From the NCBI RefSeq assembly GCF_030464365.1, contig NZ_VCYI01000002.1, positions 164,593 to 228,592 on the forward strand: a DNA stretch of 64,000 nt, in the 5' to 3' direction. The position numbers and the translations under genes were made by a program. Position 1 is the first letter of the stretch. Every line of letters begins with the position of its first letter. Positions 24,792-33,557 of this stretch are shown one piece after another. Under the pieces are notes generated by a model. The model had not been told where the DNA came from. It ran no database searches and saw nothing but the letters and a program-made list of their open reading frames with translations. Source of the stretch: Methanoculleus methanifontis. GTDB lineage: Archaea; Halobacteriota; Methanomicrobia; Methanomicrobiales; Methanoculleaceae.

Positions 24792-25210
24792 CACACCTCC
24801 CGGTGCTCGAACGTCGTTTCTTCGTACCTTCGGTGCTCACGCTCACTACGTTCGTTCCTCGAAGACCTTCGGTCTTCTCGAACTCCTGTCCCGCAACTCG
24901 CACCTTCGGTGCTCGAACTCCTGCCCCGAAAACGCTTCGCGTTTTCTCATGCTCCTGCTCGAAGCCTAACGGCTTCTCAAGCTCCGGACATTGTCCGTCG
25001 CACCGTTCCGGCAGTCGCACCCTACGGCAGTCGTTCCTCGAAGACCTTCGGCCTTCTCGAACTCCTTCCCCTTCGGGGAAGTCGTTCCTCGCACCTCGCA
25101 CCTGCGGTACTCGAACTTCGTTCAATAGGAACGTCGTTCCTAGCGGTACTCGAACTCCTGCCCCGAAGACCGAAGGTCTTCTCGAACTCCTGCCCTTCGG
25201 CCAGTCGTTC
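24792..25210. repeat. Palindrome array 2, about 420 bp with some 15 mini-hairpins
   Basis: A dense series of short perfect stems with TTC or similar loops: GAAGACC-TTC-GGTCTTC, GCACC-TTC-GGTGC, GAAAACGC-TTC-GCGTTTTC, GAAGCC-TAAC-GGCTTC, TTCCCC-TTC-GGGGAA, GAAGACC-GAA-GGTCTTC. They are joined by TCGAACTCCT, TCATGCTCCT or TCAAGCTCC linkers. Stem sequences vary by compensatory change, while linkers stay. It occupies the whole space before the first glycosyltransferase; the open frame through it is a by-product. Confidence 0.85.
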
Positions 25211-25218
25211 CCAAAACG

Positions 25219-25230
25219 AATACCCTTATC
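25219..25230 (+). promoter_or_regulatory. Promoter-like motif before the glycan locus
   Basis: AATACCCTTATC about 38 bases before the first glycosyltransferase start, directly after array 2; similar to CCCTTATC boxes elsewhere in the window. Confidence 0.35.
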
Positions 25231-25261
25231 CACCTCCCCCCACAACCTATCCACTGGAGGG

Positions 25262-26392
25262 TTGCTCCTGAAGATCGCCTACGTCTACGATGCCGTCTAC
25301 CCCTGGGTGAAGGGCGGGGTCGAGAAGCGCATCCGCGAGGTCTCGGTCCGGCTCGCGGACCGGGGGCACGAGGTCCACGTCTACGGGATGCGCTGCTGGG
25401 ACGGCCCGGCCGTGATCGAGCGCGACGGGGTGACCCTTCACGGCGTCTGTCCGGGTGAAGGGCTCTATATTGATGGCCGGCGGACGGTCCCGCAGGCGCT
25501 CCGGTTCGGGAAGGCGGTGCTCCGGCCGCTCCTCTCCTCCGGCGCCGACGTCGTCGACTGCCAGAACTTCCCCTACTTCTCCTGTTTTGCGACGAAGGCG
25601 GCGTCGGTGCGGCGGGGGTTCCCGCTCGTCGTCACCTGGCACGAGGTCTGGGGCGACTACTGGTACGACTACCTCGGCCGCCGGGGGGCGTTCGGGAAGG
25701 CCGTCGAGCAGCTGGCCGCCGGGCTCACCGATCACCACATCGCCGTCTCGCCCTCGACGGCCCGGGCGCTCGCGGGCCTCGGGGTCTCGGGGCCGGTCCC
25801 GGTCGTCCCGAACGGGATTGATCTCGCGCGGATTGCGGCCGTCCCCCCGGCGGCGGAGGAGTGGGACGTCATCTTCACCGGCCGGCTGATCCGGGAAAAG
25901 AACGTCGACGTCCTCCTCCGGGCGCTCGTGCGGGTTCGGGAGGAGGTTCCCGACCTTCGCGCCCTGATCGTCGGCGACGGCCCGGAGCGGCCGGCGCTCG
26001 AGCGGCTCGCGCGCGATCTCGGGCTTGACGGGGCAGTGACATTTACCGGTTTTCTCCCCGATTACGACTCGGTCGTCGCCGCGATGAAGGCATCACGGGT
26101 CTTCGTCCTCCCCTCGACCCGCGAGGGCTTCGGGATCGCGGCGCTGGAGGCGATGGCCTGCGGGATTCCGGTGGTGACGACGGATCACCCCGGGAACGCG
26201 GCGGGGGACCTGGTTGTCCCGGGGGTGAACGGGTACCGCCCGGGGCTCTCGGCGGGGGAGATCGGGGAGGGGATTGTAAAAATTCTTTGTAATTCGAATA
26301 TTGATGACCGTAAATGTGTGACACTGGCAGAGACTTACGACTGGAATCGAATTGTTGAAGCGCTTGAACAGCGGTACTCCGCTATTGTATAG
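25262..26392 (+). CDS. GT4-family glycosyltransferase, first gene of the glycan locus
   Basis: A GT-B-fold enzyme of about 376 residues. It begins KIAYVYDAVYPWVKGGVEKRI (glycine-rich acceptor loop) and has the donor-site signature PSTREGFGIAALEAMACGIPVV near the C-terminus, with NGIDL and FTGRLIREKNVD typical of retaining GT4 enzymes. The start is unsure: TTG 25262 abuts the GGAGGG site, while CTG 25268 has ideal 6-base spacing and gives MKIAYV. The last 110 bases (from about 26275) are abruptly AT-rich, unlike the rest of the gene, suggesting a recombination join. Donor and acceptor sugars are unknown. Confidence 0.88.
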   Translation: MLLKIAYVYDAVYPWVKGGVEKRIREVSVRLADRGHEVHVYGMRCWDGPAVIERDGVTLHGVCPGEGLYIDGRRTVPQALRFGKAVLRPLLSSGADVVDCQNFPYFSCFATKAASVRRGFPLVVTWHEVWGDYWYDYLGRRGAFGKAVEQLAAGLTDHHIAVSPSTARALAGLGVSGPVPVVPNGIDLARIAAVPPAAEEWDVIFTGRLIREKNVDVLLRALVRVREEVPDLRALIVGDGPERPALERLARDLGLDGAVTFTGFLPDYDSVVAAMKASRVFVLPSTREGFGIAALEAMACGIPVVTTDHPGNAAGDLVVPGVNGYRPGLSAGEIGEGIVKILCNSNIDDRKCVTLAETYDWNRIVEALEQRYSAIV

Positions 26393-26467
26393 TAGTCTTC
26401 GACGTGAGGAATGCAGGCACTTTAAGATGAAGGCGACTGTTTTTGGGCTCCCGATCTTTTGGATGGC

Positions 26468-27625
26468 ATGCCCGGAGTGGCGAATCCCCAAGATTTTCGG
26501 TGGGGTGTTATCATAAGGATACTTCACGTCACCAAAAAATATCCAGACGCGATTGGTGGAGACGCCCGGGTTGTGTTTAATCTGGAGCGAGAACAGCGGC
26601 GCAGGGGTCACGAAGTATTCATTCTGACATCCAACTGCACGGAGATTATGCAGAAGGAGAACGTATTCAGGTTTGGGCTTACTGACAGGGTGGCCAATCT
26701 TGATGTGGTTACATTTAGAAGGATTCTTTCACTCATAATACTCTCTATCACCGGTCTTTTCCTTCTGCACCGCCTAAAACCTGACATTATCCACTCTCAC
26801 TCCCCCGATATCGGGTTCATCATCTCTCTTCAGGCAACGCTTTTTCATATCCCGGTAGTGAACACATGTCACGGTGTCACGTTTTCCGGCGAACAATTCT
26901 CCCCAATAAAAGGTCTTATTGAATCTTTTCTTCTAAAATATGGTCGATTCAAAGAGATTGTGACGGTCGATAGAGGCAGCCTGCCCTCCTTTGCCGAACA
27001 TGCCATAAATGTCGTCCGATATATCCCCAACGGTGTTGATATCGAGTATTTTGCACGGAGAGGGTTTGAAAAGCCAGAATCTCCGAAGATTCGCTACCTG
27101 TTTGTGGGGCGACTGGAAGAGCAGAAGGGATTGAAGTATCTGATTCAGGCCTCGAAACAACTTTCGCTGGATCTTCAGGACTATGAACTCATTATCATCG
27201 GGGAAGGTTCTCAACGCGATGAATTGAGTCAAATGGTTTCAGAAATGAGTTTACATACCCATGTCAGGATCCTTGGCGAGGTTGACCTGGAGGAGTTAAA
27301 ACGATGGTATCACTCGTGCGATGTCTTTATCCTGCCGTCTATCTGGGAGGGAATGCCGCTGACCCTCCTGGAGGCGTGGGCGGCGGGTCTTCCTGCAATT
27401 GTGACAGCCGTTGGAGATGTTCCGCATCTCTGCAACGACAGGGAGAACGCCATGATCGTTCATCCCGGAGATCCCGGGGCACTCTGTAACGCAATGCTCC
27501 TCCTTGCCAATGATACACAACTGCGGGACAAATTGGGTAGATGCGGTGCAAAAATGGTGAATGATAGTTATTCCTGGTCGAACGTGGCGGATAGTTATCT
27601 GGATCTGTACAAGTCCGTGTCCTGA
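26468..27625 (+). CDS. GT4-family glycosyltransferase
   Basis: A GT-B enzyme of about 385 residues: RILHVTKKYPDAIGGDARVV at the start, IPNGVDIEYF, FVGRLEEQKGL, and the donor site PSIWEGMPLTLLEAWAAGLPAIVT. Homologues usually begin MRILHVT; here that position reads ATA AGG, so the practical start may be ATG 26468 (TTG 26459 and GTG 26477 are alternatives), adding about 16 odd residues. It lies about 75 bases after the previous gene and has moderate GC, clearly lower than the core genes. Confidence 0.87.
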   Translation: MPGVANPQDFRWGVIIRILHVTKKYPDAIGGDARVVFNLEREQRRRGHEVFILTSNCTEIMQKENVFRFGLTDRVANLDVVTFRRILSLIILSITGLFLLHRLKPDIIHSHSPDIGFIISLQATLFHIPVVNTCHGVTFSGEQFSPIKGLIESFLLKYGRFKEIVTVDRGSLPSFAEHAINVVRYIPNGVDIEYFARRGFEKPESPKIRYLFVGRLEEQKGLKYLIQASKQLSLDLQDYELIIIGEGSQRDELSQMVSEMSLHTHVRILGEVDLEELKRWYHSCDVFILPSIWEGMPLTLLEAWAAGLPAIVTAVGDVPHLCNDRENAMIVHPGDPGALCNAMLLLANDTQLRDKLGRCGAKMVNDSYSWSNVADSYLDLYKSVS

Positions 27626-27811
27626 ACTGCGCCGTTCCATGCGAATGATAGATAACTGACGGAGTGGATGTTTGAACGTCGTCTGGTTTGATGGACAGGC
27701 TCCGGCAAAATAAGAAACACCTCAATAATTTTCTCCGGAGGGCGGCGACACATTACCGAACCAAATAGGAGTTTTCATGTGTAAGGTAGACAGATAAATT
27801 ATAACTGCAGC

Positions 27812-28885
27812 ATGAAAATTGCAATTTTCCATGATTATTTTGGGGCAATAGGCGGCGCGGAGAAGGTTACAGTGTGCATGGCGGAAGCACTTGGTGCCGA
27901 CATTATAACGACCGACACCAGAGCGCTGGGTGCGCTGACGCTGCCCGGGAAATGCATTTCCCTGGGCGAAACGGTGAAACTTCCCCCGCTCAAGCAGATC
28001 TCGGCCACCATGAAGTTTTCATCCGCTGATTTTTCCGACGCGTACGACTTCTTCATCTTCAGCGGCAACTGGGCGCAATATGCCGGGAAGAAGCACCACC
28101 CAAACCTCTGGTACTGTCACTCGCCGACGAGGGCGTTTTATGACCTCTATGATGTGTATCTCTCCAGGCAGAGTTTTGTTCGGCGCCAACTCTTTCGTGC
28201 ATGGGCAAACAGCCACAGGGTGTTGGATCAGCGTTCGGTGCGTTATGTTGACCGGATTGTGACCAATTCGGAGAACGTCCGGAATCGGATAAATACCTTT
28301 TATAATCGGGATGTGTCGGTCATCTACCCTCCTATCGATACCTCGGAATTTACCTGCAAGGGCTACGGCGACTTCTGGCTCTCCGTCAACCGTCTCTACC
28401 CAGAGAAACGGATTGAGTTGCAGGTCGAAGCTTTCAGGTCGATGCCGGACGAGCGCCTGGTCATCGTCGGTGGGTATTCGGAAGGAGATCACGCAGGCCC
28501 GTACGTGGACCGCGTCCGGCGCAGCCTTCCCCGGAACGTCGAGCTGCGCGGCGAGGTCTCTGAGGAGGAACTCGTAGATCTCTATGCCCGATGTAAGGGG
28601 TTCATCACCACGGCCCGGGACGAGGACTTCGGGATGACTCCGGTGGAAGCTATGGCCGCCGGGAAACCGGTCGTTGCTGTGCGGGAAGGGGGATATTGCG
28701 AGAGTGTTATTGACGGCGTCACCGGATTCCTGGTTCCGGCTGGTGTCAGTGCGATTATCCGGGCGGTGGTGGAGGTTTCCCGGGATCCTGCTAGATATGG
28801 TGAGGCCTGCCTAGCACGTGCGAGACTATTTGATCAATCTGTCTTCGAGGATCAGATCTGGAGTGTGGTGAATGATGTTTCTTGA
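27812..28885 (+). CDS. GT4-family glycosyltransferase
   Basis: A 357-residue GT-B enzyme starting MKIAIFHDYFGAIGGAEKV, with the CHSPTRAFYDLY motif often seen in enzymes acting on undecaprenyl- or dolichyl-linked glycans (mannosyltransferase-like). The donor site is ARDEDFGMTPVEAMAAGKPVVAV. The last 14 bases overlap the start of the ABC permease gene, so it is in the exporter operon. A 186-base gap precedes it; no gene is seen there. Confidence 0.9.
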   Translation: MKIAIFHDYFGAIGGAEKVTVCMAEALGADIITTDTRALGALTLPGKCISLGETVKLPPLKQISATMKFSSADFSDAYDFFIFSGNWAQYAGKKHHPNLWYCHSPTRAFYDLYDVYLSRQSFVRRQLFRAWANSHRVLDQRSVRYVDRIVTNSENVRNRINTFYNRDVSVIYPPIDTSEFTCKGYGDFWLSVNRLYPEKRIELQVEAFRSMPDERLVIVGGYSEGDHAGPYVDRVRRSLPRNVELRGEVSEEELVDLYARCKGFITTARDEDFGMTPVEAMAAGKPVVAVREGGYCESVIDGVTGFLVPAGVSAIIRAVVEVSRDPARYGEACLARARLFDQSVFEDQIWSVVNDVS

Positions 28886-29654
28886 TCGTATGAAGACCCT
28901 CTACGGTTACCGGAACCTCATCTGGACCCTGGCCTGGGGGGAGTTCAAGCAGCGCTACAAAAATTCAGTCCTGGGCTACTTCTGGTCCCTCCTTGAGCCG
29001 CTCCTGATGCTCGTGGTTCTCTACGTGGTCTTCTCGAACCTGATGCGGATCCAGGTGGAGTACTACCAGCTCTTCCTGCTGCTCGGCATCATCCTCTGGA
29101 ACTTCCTTTCCCGGGCAACGTCCATGGGGCTGAATGCAATCCTCGGGAAACCGGGTATGGTCCAGAAGATCTACTTCCCCCGGGAGATCCTTGTGATCTC
29201 GTCCTGCATCACGGCGCTCCTGATGAGCATCTTCGAGTCTCTGGTCTTTATTGCCTTCATGGCGGTCTTCCAGGTGCCCCTCTCGGCAAACCTCGTCTAC
29301 GTGCCGCTGATCCTGGTGCTCCTCTTCCTGGTGTCGCTCGGGCTATCTCTCGCTCTCGCCGCACTGAATGTGTTCTACCGCGATGTCCAGTTCATCTGGG
29401 CGGTGATTCTCCAGGCCGGGTTCTTTGCGACCCCGATCCTCTACCCGGTCACCATCTTCCCGGAGAGTCTCCGGGATATTTTTCTCCTCAACCCCATGGC
29501 CCACATCATCATCTCTGCACGGGATACGATCATCTACTCCACCCCTGCTGCGGCCGGTTCGCTCCTCTACGCGGGAATCGTGTCTGCGATTACACTCATA
29601 ATCGGGTACATTATCTTTGCCCACTACGAACCTCGTTTTGCGGAGGAGATGTGA
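28872..29654 (+). CDS. ABC-2 type polysaccharide exporter permease (Wzm-like)
   Basis: A 260-residue membrane protein with six predicted helices. The N-terminal amphipathic segment (LAWGEFKQRYKNSVLGYFWSLLEPL) is the signature of O-antigen/teichoic acid exporter permeases, and FYRDVQFIWAVILQAGFFATPILYP matches the conserved second half. It works with the ATPase encoded directly downstream (stop and start are adjacent, TGA then ATG). It should export a lipid-linked glycan across the membrane. Confidence 0.93.
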   Translation: MMFLDRMKTLYGYRNLIWTLAWGEFKQRYKNSVLGYFWSLLEPLLMLVVLYVVFSNLMRIQVEYYQLFLLLGIILWNFLSRATSMGLNAILGKPGMVQKIYFPREILVISSCITALLMSIFESLVFIAFMAVFQVPLSANLVYVPLILVLLFLVSLGLSLALAALNVFYRDVQFIWAVILQAGFFATPILYPVTIFPESLRDIFLLNPMAHIIISARDTIIYSTPAAAGSLLYAGIVSAITLIIGYIIFAHYEPRFAEEM

Positions 29655-30857
29655 ATGAGCGTCATCGATGTCGAACATGTAGAGAAGGTCTTCCGGATTC
29701 CGCACGAGAAGCGGACGACCATCTTTGAAGCCCTGACCGGTCTTCTCAGGCCGACGGATTACGAGACCTTCCCTGCTCTGCGGGACGTGACGTTCTCGGT
29801 GGAGGAGGGGGAGATGCTCGGGATCATCGGGGAGAACGGGAGCGGGAAGAGCACGCTCTTAAAGATCCTCGCCGGGATCATGCGGCCGACGTCGGGGAAG
29901 GTCTCCGTCAACCGCCGGATGACGCCGTTCCTCGAGCTCGGTGTCGGGTTCAACCCGGACTTCACGGCGATCGAGAACATCCGGACCTACGCCACGATCA
30001 TGGGCCTCTCGAAGCGGGAGATCAACGGTAAGGTCGACGAGATCCTGGCGTTTGCCGGGCTCGAGACGTTCCGGGACGCGAAACTGAAGAACTTCTCCTC
30101 CGGCATGCAGGTGCGGCTCGCCTTCTCGACCGCGATTCAGACCAACCCCGAGATCCTGTTGATGGACGAGGTGCTCGCCGTCGGCGACATGGAGTTCCAG
30201 CAGAAGTGCATGGACGTGCTGAACCGCTACCGCAACGAAGGCGTCACGATCGTCTTTGTCTCCCACGACCTCGGCTCGGTCCGGCGGTTCTGCGACCGGA
30301 CACTCCTCTTGAATCACGGAGAGCAGGTGGCCCTCGGCGAGACGGACGAGGTGATCGACCGGTATATCTACGGGAGGATAGCGGAGGAGCCGGTGGAGAT
30401 CGGCGACCCGGTCGAAGAAGCCCCTCCCGCCGAAGAGGCATCTTCGGGGAACGGGAGAGTGAAGATCACGGGCGTAACATTCCTCAACAAGTTCGGCGCG
30501 GAGAGCAGCCGGTTCAACGCCTTCGACCCGATGACCATCCGGATATTCTACTCGGCCCGGGAGCGGGTCGTTGACCCGGTCTTCGGGATCGCTCTCTATT
30601 CCGAGCGTGGGGAGCACCTCTACGGGACGAATACCGAGTTAAAAGACGTTTCGATCGAGTATATTACCGGCGAAGGGCATATAGATCTTCAGATAGACCG
30701 GATCCCGATGCTCGCCGGGCGGTTCCTGGTGACGGTCGCGGCCCACACCCACAGTGGGGAGCGCTATGACTGGCAGGATAAGGCGTATTCGTTCGATGTC
30801 ATCCCGACAGGGAGGGATGCCGGGCTCTTTGATATTCCCTGTTTATGGCGGCGGTGA
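29655..30857 (+). CDS. ABC exporter ATPase with C-terminal carbohydrate-binding domain (Wzt-like)
   Basis: A 400-residue protein. The N-terminal half is an ABC ATPase: Walker A GENGSGKST at 59-67, signature NFSSGMQVRL near 147, Walker B EILLMDEVLAVGD near 170, and a His switch in FVSHDLGS. After a Pro/Glu-rich linker (EEAPPAEEASS) a beta-sandwich resembling the Wzt C-terminal domain follows (VKITGVTFLNKFG, then FDPMTIRIFY). That domain in bacteria recognises the modified end of the finished polysaccharide, which fits the methyltransferase encoded next. Confidence 0.93.
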   Translation: MSVIDVEHVEKVFRIPHEKRTTIFEALTGLLRPTDYETFPALRDVTFSVEEGEMLGIIGENGSGKSTLLKILAGIMRPTSGKVSVNRRMTPFLELGVGFNPDFTAIENIRTYATIMGLSKREINGKVDEILAFAGLETFRDAKLKNFSSGMQVRLAFSTAIQTNPEILLMDEVLAVGDMEFQQKCMDVLNRYRNEGVTIVFVSHDLGSVRRFCDRTLLLNHGEQVALGETDEVIDRYIYGRIAEEPVEIGDPVEEAPPAEEASSGNGRVKITGVTFLNKFGAESSRFNAFDPMTIRIFYSARERVVDPVFGIALYSERGEHLYGTNTELKDVSIEYITGEGHIDLQIDRIPMLAGRFLVTVAAHTHSGERYDWQDKAYSFDVIPTGRDAGLFDIPCLWRR

Positions 30858-30869
30858 GGAAGGTAACAT

Positions 30870-32444
30870 ATGAGTGATACTCCGTTTGAGATCAAGGACG
30901 ACGAGATCAACGTCGAAGAGATCATGGAAAAGATCCGGGAGAACATCCGGCGGCGGAAGGAGGCGGGGGTCTATCCGCCGGATCCTGATTCCCTCGCGCC
31001 CCCGCAGACTCCGGCCGGGGCTAACCCCGAGATCGCCCGGGACCTTGCCTACCTCTCCGGCAACTGGAACATCCAGAACAACAGTTACTTCATCAGTTCC
31101 CACCGCCCCGTCGCCGGGAAAGTCCTGGTGAAAGGCCGGGAGCTCGTTCACGGTGAGGTGCGCCGCTACGTGGATCCGGTGATCTGGAAGCAGGCCGAGT
31201 TCAACCGTGCCACCGGCCGGGTGCTCGAGGAGGTGGCCCGGGAGGTCTCCGGGATCGAGCCCCTCCGGGAGCAGATCCGGGAGGACACCACCCGGCAGAT
31301 CCAGACGACCATTGGGGAGGTGCGCTCAAGGCTCAAGGAGCGGCTCCAGGAGCAGAAACACGAGATCCGGGGCGAAATATCGGAGACGGAGGAGCAGATC
31401 CGGGACGAGGTCACGGAGCTGGCCGCGCAGGTAAAAGCGGAGATCGCTGAAGAGGTCCGGGAGCAGATCCGGGCCGAGTTGACAGAGTTTGTCCCACAGC
31501 TGAAAGCCGAGATCGCGCGTGAGGTCGAGGAGCGACTCAGGGCCGAGGTTACGGCGGCGGTCACGCAGGCGAAGGCCGAAGTGATCACAGCGGCTGAGGA
31601 ACGGATCCCGGGCGAGGTCACGGAGCAGGTGCAGACTGCAATCCTCGCGATGGATACCGATATCGAGAACCGGGCGTGGCTCGCGAAGGTTCTCGAGGGC
31701 AGGGCTCTCGAGGGTGCATCCGGGGCGGTTGTACATCTGAATTCTCCTTCCAGCAACACCGGAGTGAACTACTTCGCCTTTGAGGACCACTTCCGGGGCT
31801 CCCGGGAGGAGATCAAGGAGCGGCAGAGGGTGTTCGTCCACTACTTCGAGGGTTGCAGCAACGTTCTCGACATCGGCTGCGGCCGGGGGGAGTTCCTCGA
31901 ACTGATGCACGATGAGGGCATCGGAGCCCGCGGCGTGGATCTCGACGAGACGATGGTGGAGTTCTGCCGCTCCCGGGGTCTTGAGGTTGAGCTGAACGAC
32001 GCGGTTTCGTACCTCGAACACCTTGATGACGAAAGCCTCGACGGGATCTTCATCGATCAGGTCGTCGAGCATCTTGAGCCCGCCTACCTTGTCCGGTTGC
32101 TTGAACTCTGCCATCGGAAGATGAAGTTCGGTTACTATCTCGTCGCCGAGACGGTGAACCCGCTCTCGTTTGTCTCGTTCGCGAACTTCTACATCGATAT
32201 GACCCATGTCAGGCCGGTTCACCCCGAGACGCTGAAATTCCTCTTCGGGGCTGCGGGGTTCAGGGAGATCGAGGTAGATTTCTTGTCTCCTGTATCGGAG
32301 GGAGCAAGGCTTCAAAAATTGCCTGTGGATAAAGAAATGACCGATCTGGACCGGCAACAGACTGAGATCTACAATCGAAATATCGAGATGCAGAACGAAA
32401 TCCTCTTCGGGGCTCAGGATTACGCAATAACCGGGAAAAAGTGA
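30870..32444 (+). CDS. Methyltransferase with long coiled coil (possible chain-terminating/length-control protein)
   Basis: A 524-residue protein. Residues about 1-60 are acidic; residues about 118-275 form a long coiled coil made of diverged repeats (for example EVREQIRAELTEFVPQLKAEI). A class I SAM methyltransferase follows, with VLDIGCGRGEF near residue 333, the GVDLDETMVEF loop and FIDQVVEHLEP. In bacterial O-antigen loci with Wzm/Wzt export, WbdD combines terminal methylation with a coiled coil that sets chain length. Here the coil is N-terminal and no kinase is fused, so the analogy is inference. It starts 12 bases after wzt. Confidence 0.85.
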   Translation: MSDTPFEIKDDEINVEEIMEKIRENIRRRKEAGVYPPDPDSLAPPQTPAGANPEIARDLAYLSGNWNIQNNSYFISSHRPVAGKVLVKGRELVHGEVRRYVDPVIWKQAEFNRATGRVLEEVAREVSGIEPLREQIREDTTRQIQTTIGEVRSRLKERLQEQKHEIRGEISETEEQIRDEVTELAAQVKAEIAEEVREQIRAELTEFVPQLKAEIAREVEERLRAEVTAAVTQAKAEVITAAEERIPGEVTEQVQTAILAMDTDIENRAWLAKVLEGRALEGASGAVVHLNSPSSNTGVNYFAFEDHFRGSREEIKERQRVFVHYFEGCSNVLDIGCGRGEFLELMHDEGIGARGVDLDETMVEFCRSRGLEVELNDAVSYLEHLDDESLDGIFIDQVVEHLEPAYLVRLLELCHRKMKFGYYLVAETVNPLSFVSFANFYIDMTHVRPVHPETLKFLFGAAGFREIEVDFLSPVSEGARLQKLPVDKEMTDLDRQQTEIYNRNIEMQNEILFGAQDYAITGKK

Positions 32445-32510
32445 ACCGGTGCAGTCGAAATTAATGATGCAGCTTCATGCTTATAATTTGATCATATTGG
32501 TGAAAAAAAG

Positions 32511-33557
32511 ATGAAAATTGCAGTTTGCGCAGTCCAGGTGCCTTTTGTGAAAGGGGGAGCAGAATATCATTTTGATAACCTTTATACTGAGTTACTAAAG
32601 AGGGATTACGATGTTGAGTATATTAAAATCCCTTTTAAATGGTATCCTCCAGAGGAAATAGTAAACCATGCTTTGATCTGGAGGTTGTTAGATCTTTCCG
32701 AAAGCAATGGCATGAAAATTGACGGGGTTATTGCACAAAAATTTCCTTCGTATCTTGTAAGACATCCTAATAAGGTCGTGTGGCTTCTCCACCAGCATAG
32801 GCCAGCATACGATTTAGCACATACCGAGATGGACGATTTATTGCCTTACAGGAGACTTGGGGAAATCGTCAGACAAAAAATTTATAAAATGGATAATGTT
32901 GCCCTCAGTGAAGCAAAGAAGATTTACACAAACTCTGAAAACGTAGCACGGAGGTTATGGAAATACAATAAAATTACAGGCGAGCCACTTTATCACCCTC
33001 CACCGCTCATGGGTCAATATCGGTGCGAAAGTTATAGCGATTATATTTTTTATCCCAGTAGGGTTGACGCGATAAAAAGACAGGATCTTGCGATTAAATG
33101 TCTGCAGCATTGCAATTCACATATTCGTCTCAAGATTGCAGGAACCGGTCCTCATCTCGACTATATAAGATCGCTGGCAAAGGAGTGCGGGGTTGACGAT
33201 CGCGTTGACTTCTTAGGTTTTGTCTCTGAAAAGGAACTGCTTGATCTTTACGCTAACGCAGCCGCTGTTGTTTATGTTCCTATAGATGAAGATATGGGGT
33301 ACGTAACGCTCGAAGCTTTTCTCTCAAAAAAGCCGGTGATAACCTGTACAGATTCGGGCGGTCCTCTGGAGTTTGTTGAAAACTCAGTGAATGGGTTTAT
33401 TGCTGCCCCCTCACCCGAAAGTATTGCCGAAAAAGTCCAACAATTATTTGAAAATGGACTTTGTGAAAAAATGGGACAGAATGGGTATAGAAAAGTTTCC
33501 TCCATGAATCTCTCTTGGGATAATGTAATCAAAAAACTCTTGGAGCCAATGCAATGA
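32511..33557 (+). CDS. GT4-family glycosyltransferase
   Basis: A 348-residue GT-B enzyme: MKIAVCAVQVPFVKGGAEYHF, WLLHQHRPAYDL, FYPSRVDAIKRQDLA, and the donor site VPIDEDMGYVTLEAFLSKKPVIT. It is AT-rich with many AAA/ATT codons, in contrast to the Wzm/Wzt genes just upstream, so it was probably acquired separately. Its stop overlaps the next glycosyltransferase start as ATGA. Confidence 0.9.
   Translation: MKIAVCAVQVPFVKGGAEYHFDNLYTELLKRDYDVEYIKIPFKWYPPEEIVNHALIWRLLDLSESNGMKIDGVIAQKFPSYLVRHPNKVVWLLHQHRPAYDLAHTEMDDLLPYRRLGEIVRQKIYKMDNVALSEAKKIYTNSENVARRLWKYNKITGEPLYHPPPLMGQYRCESYSDYIFYPSRVDAIKRQDLAIKCLQHCNSHIRLKIAGTGPHLDYIRSLAKECGVDDRVDFLGFVSEKELLDLYANAAAVVYVPIDEDMGYVTLEAFLSKKPVITCTDSGGPLEFVENSVNGFIAAPSPESIAEKVQQLFENGLCEKMGQNGYRKVSSMNLSWDNVIKKLLEPMQ

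Noticed and set aside
24686..25261. Long N-terminal extension of the first glycosyltransferase
   Set aside because: The extension is array 2 read through; the GT fold begins at KIAYVYD and a ribosome site lies just before it.
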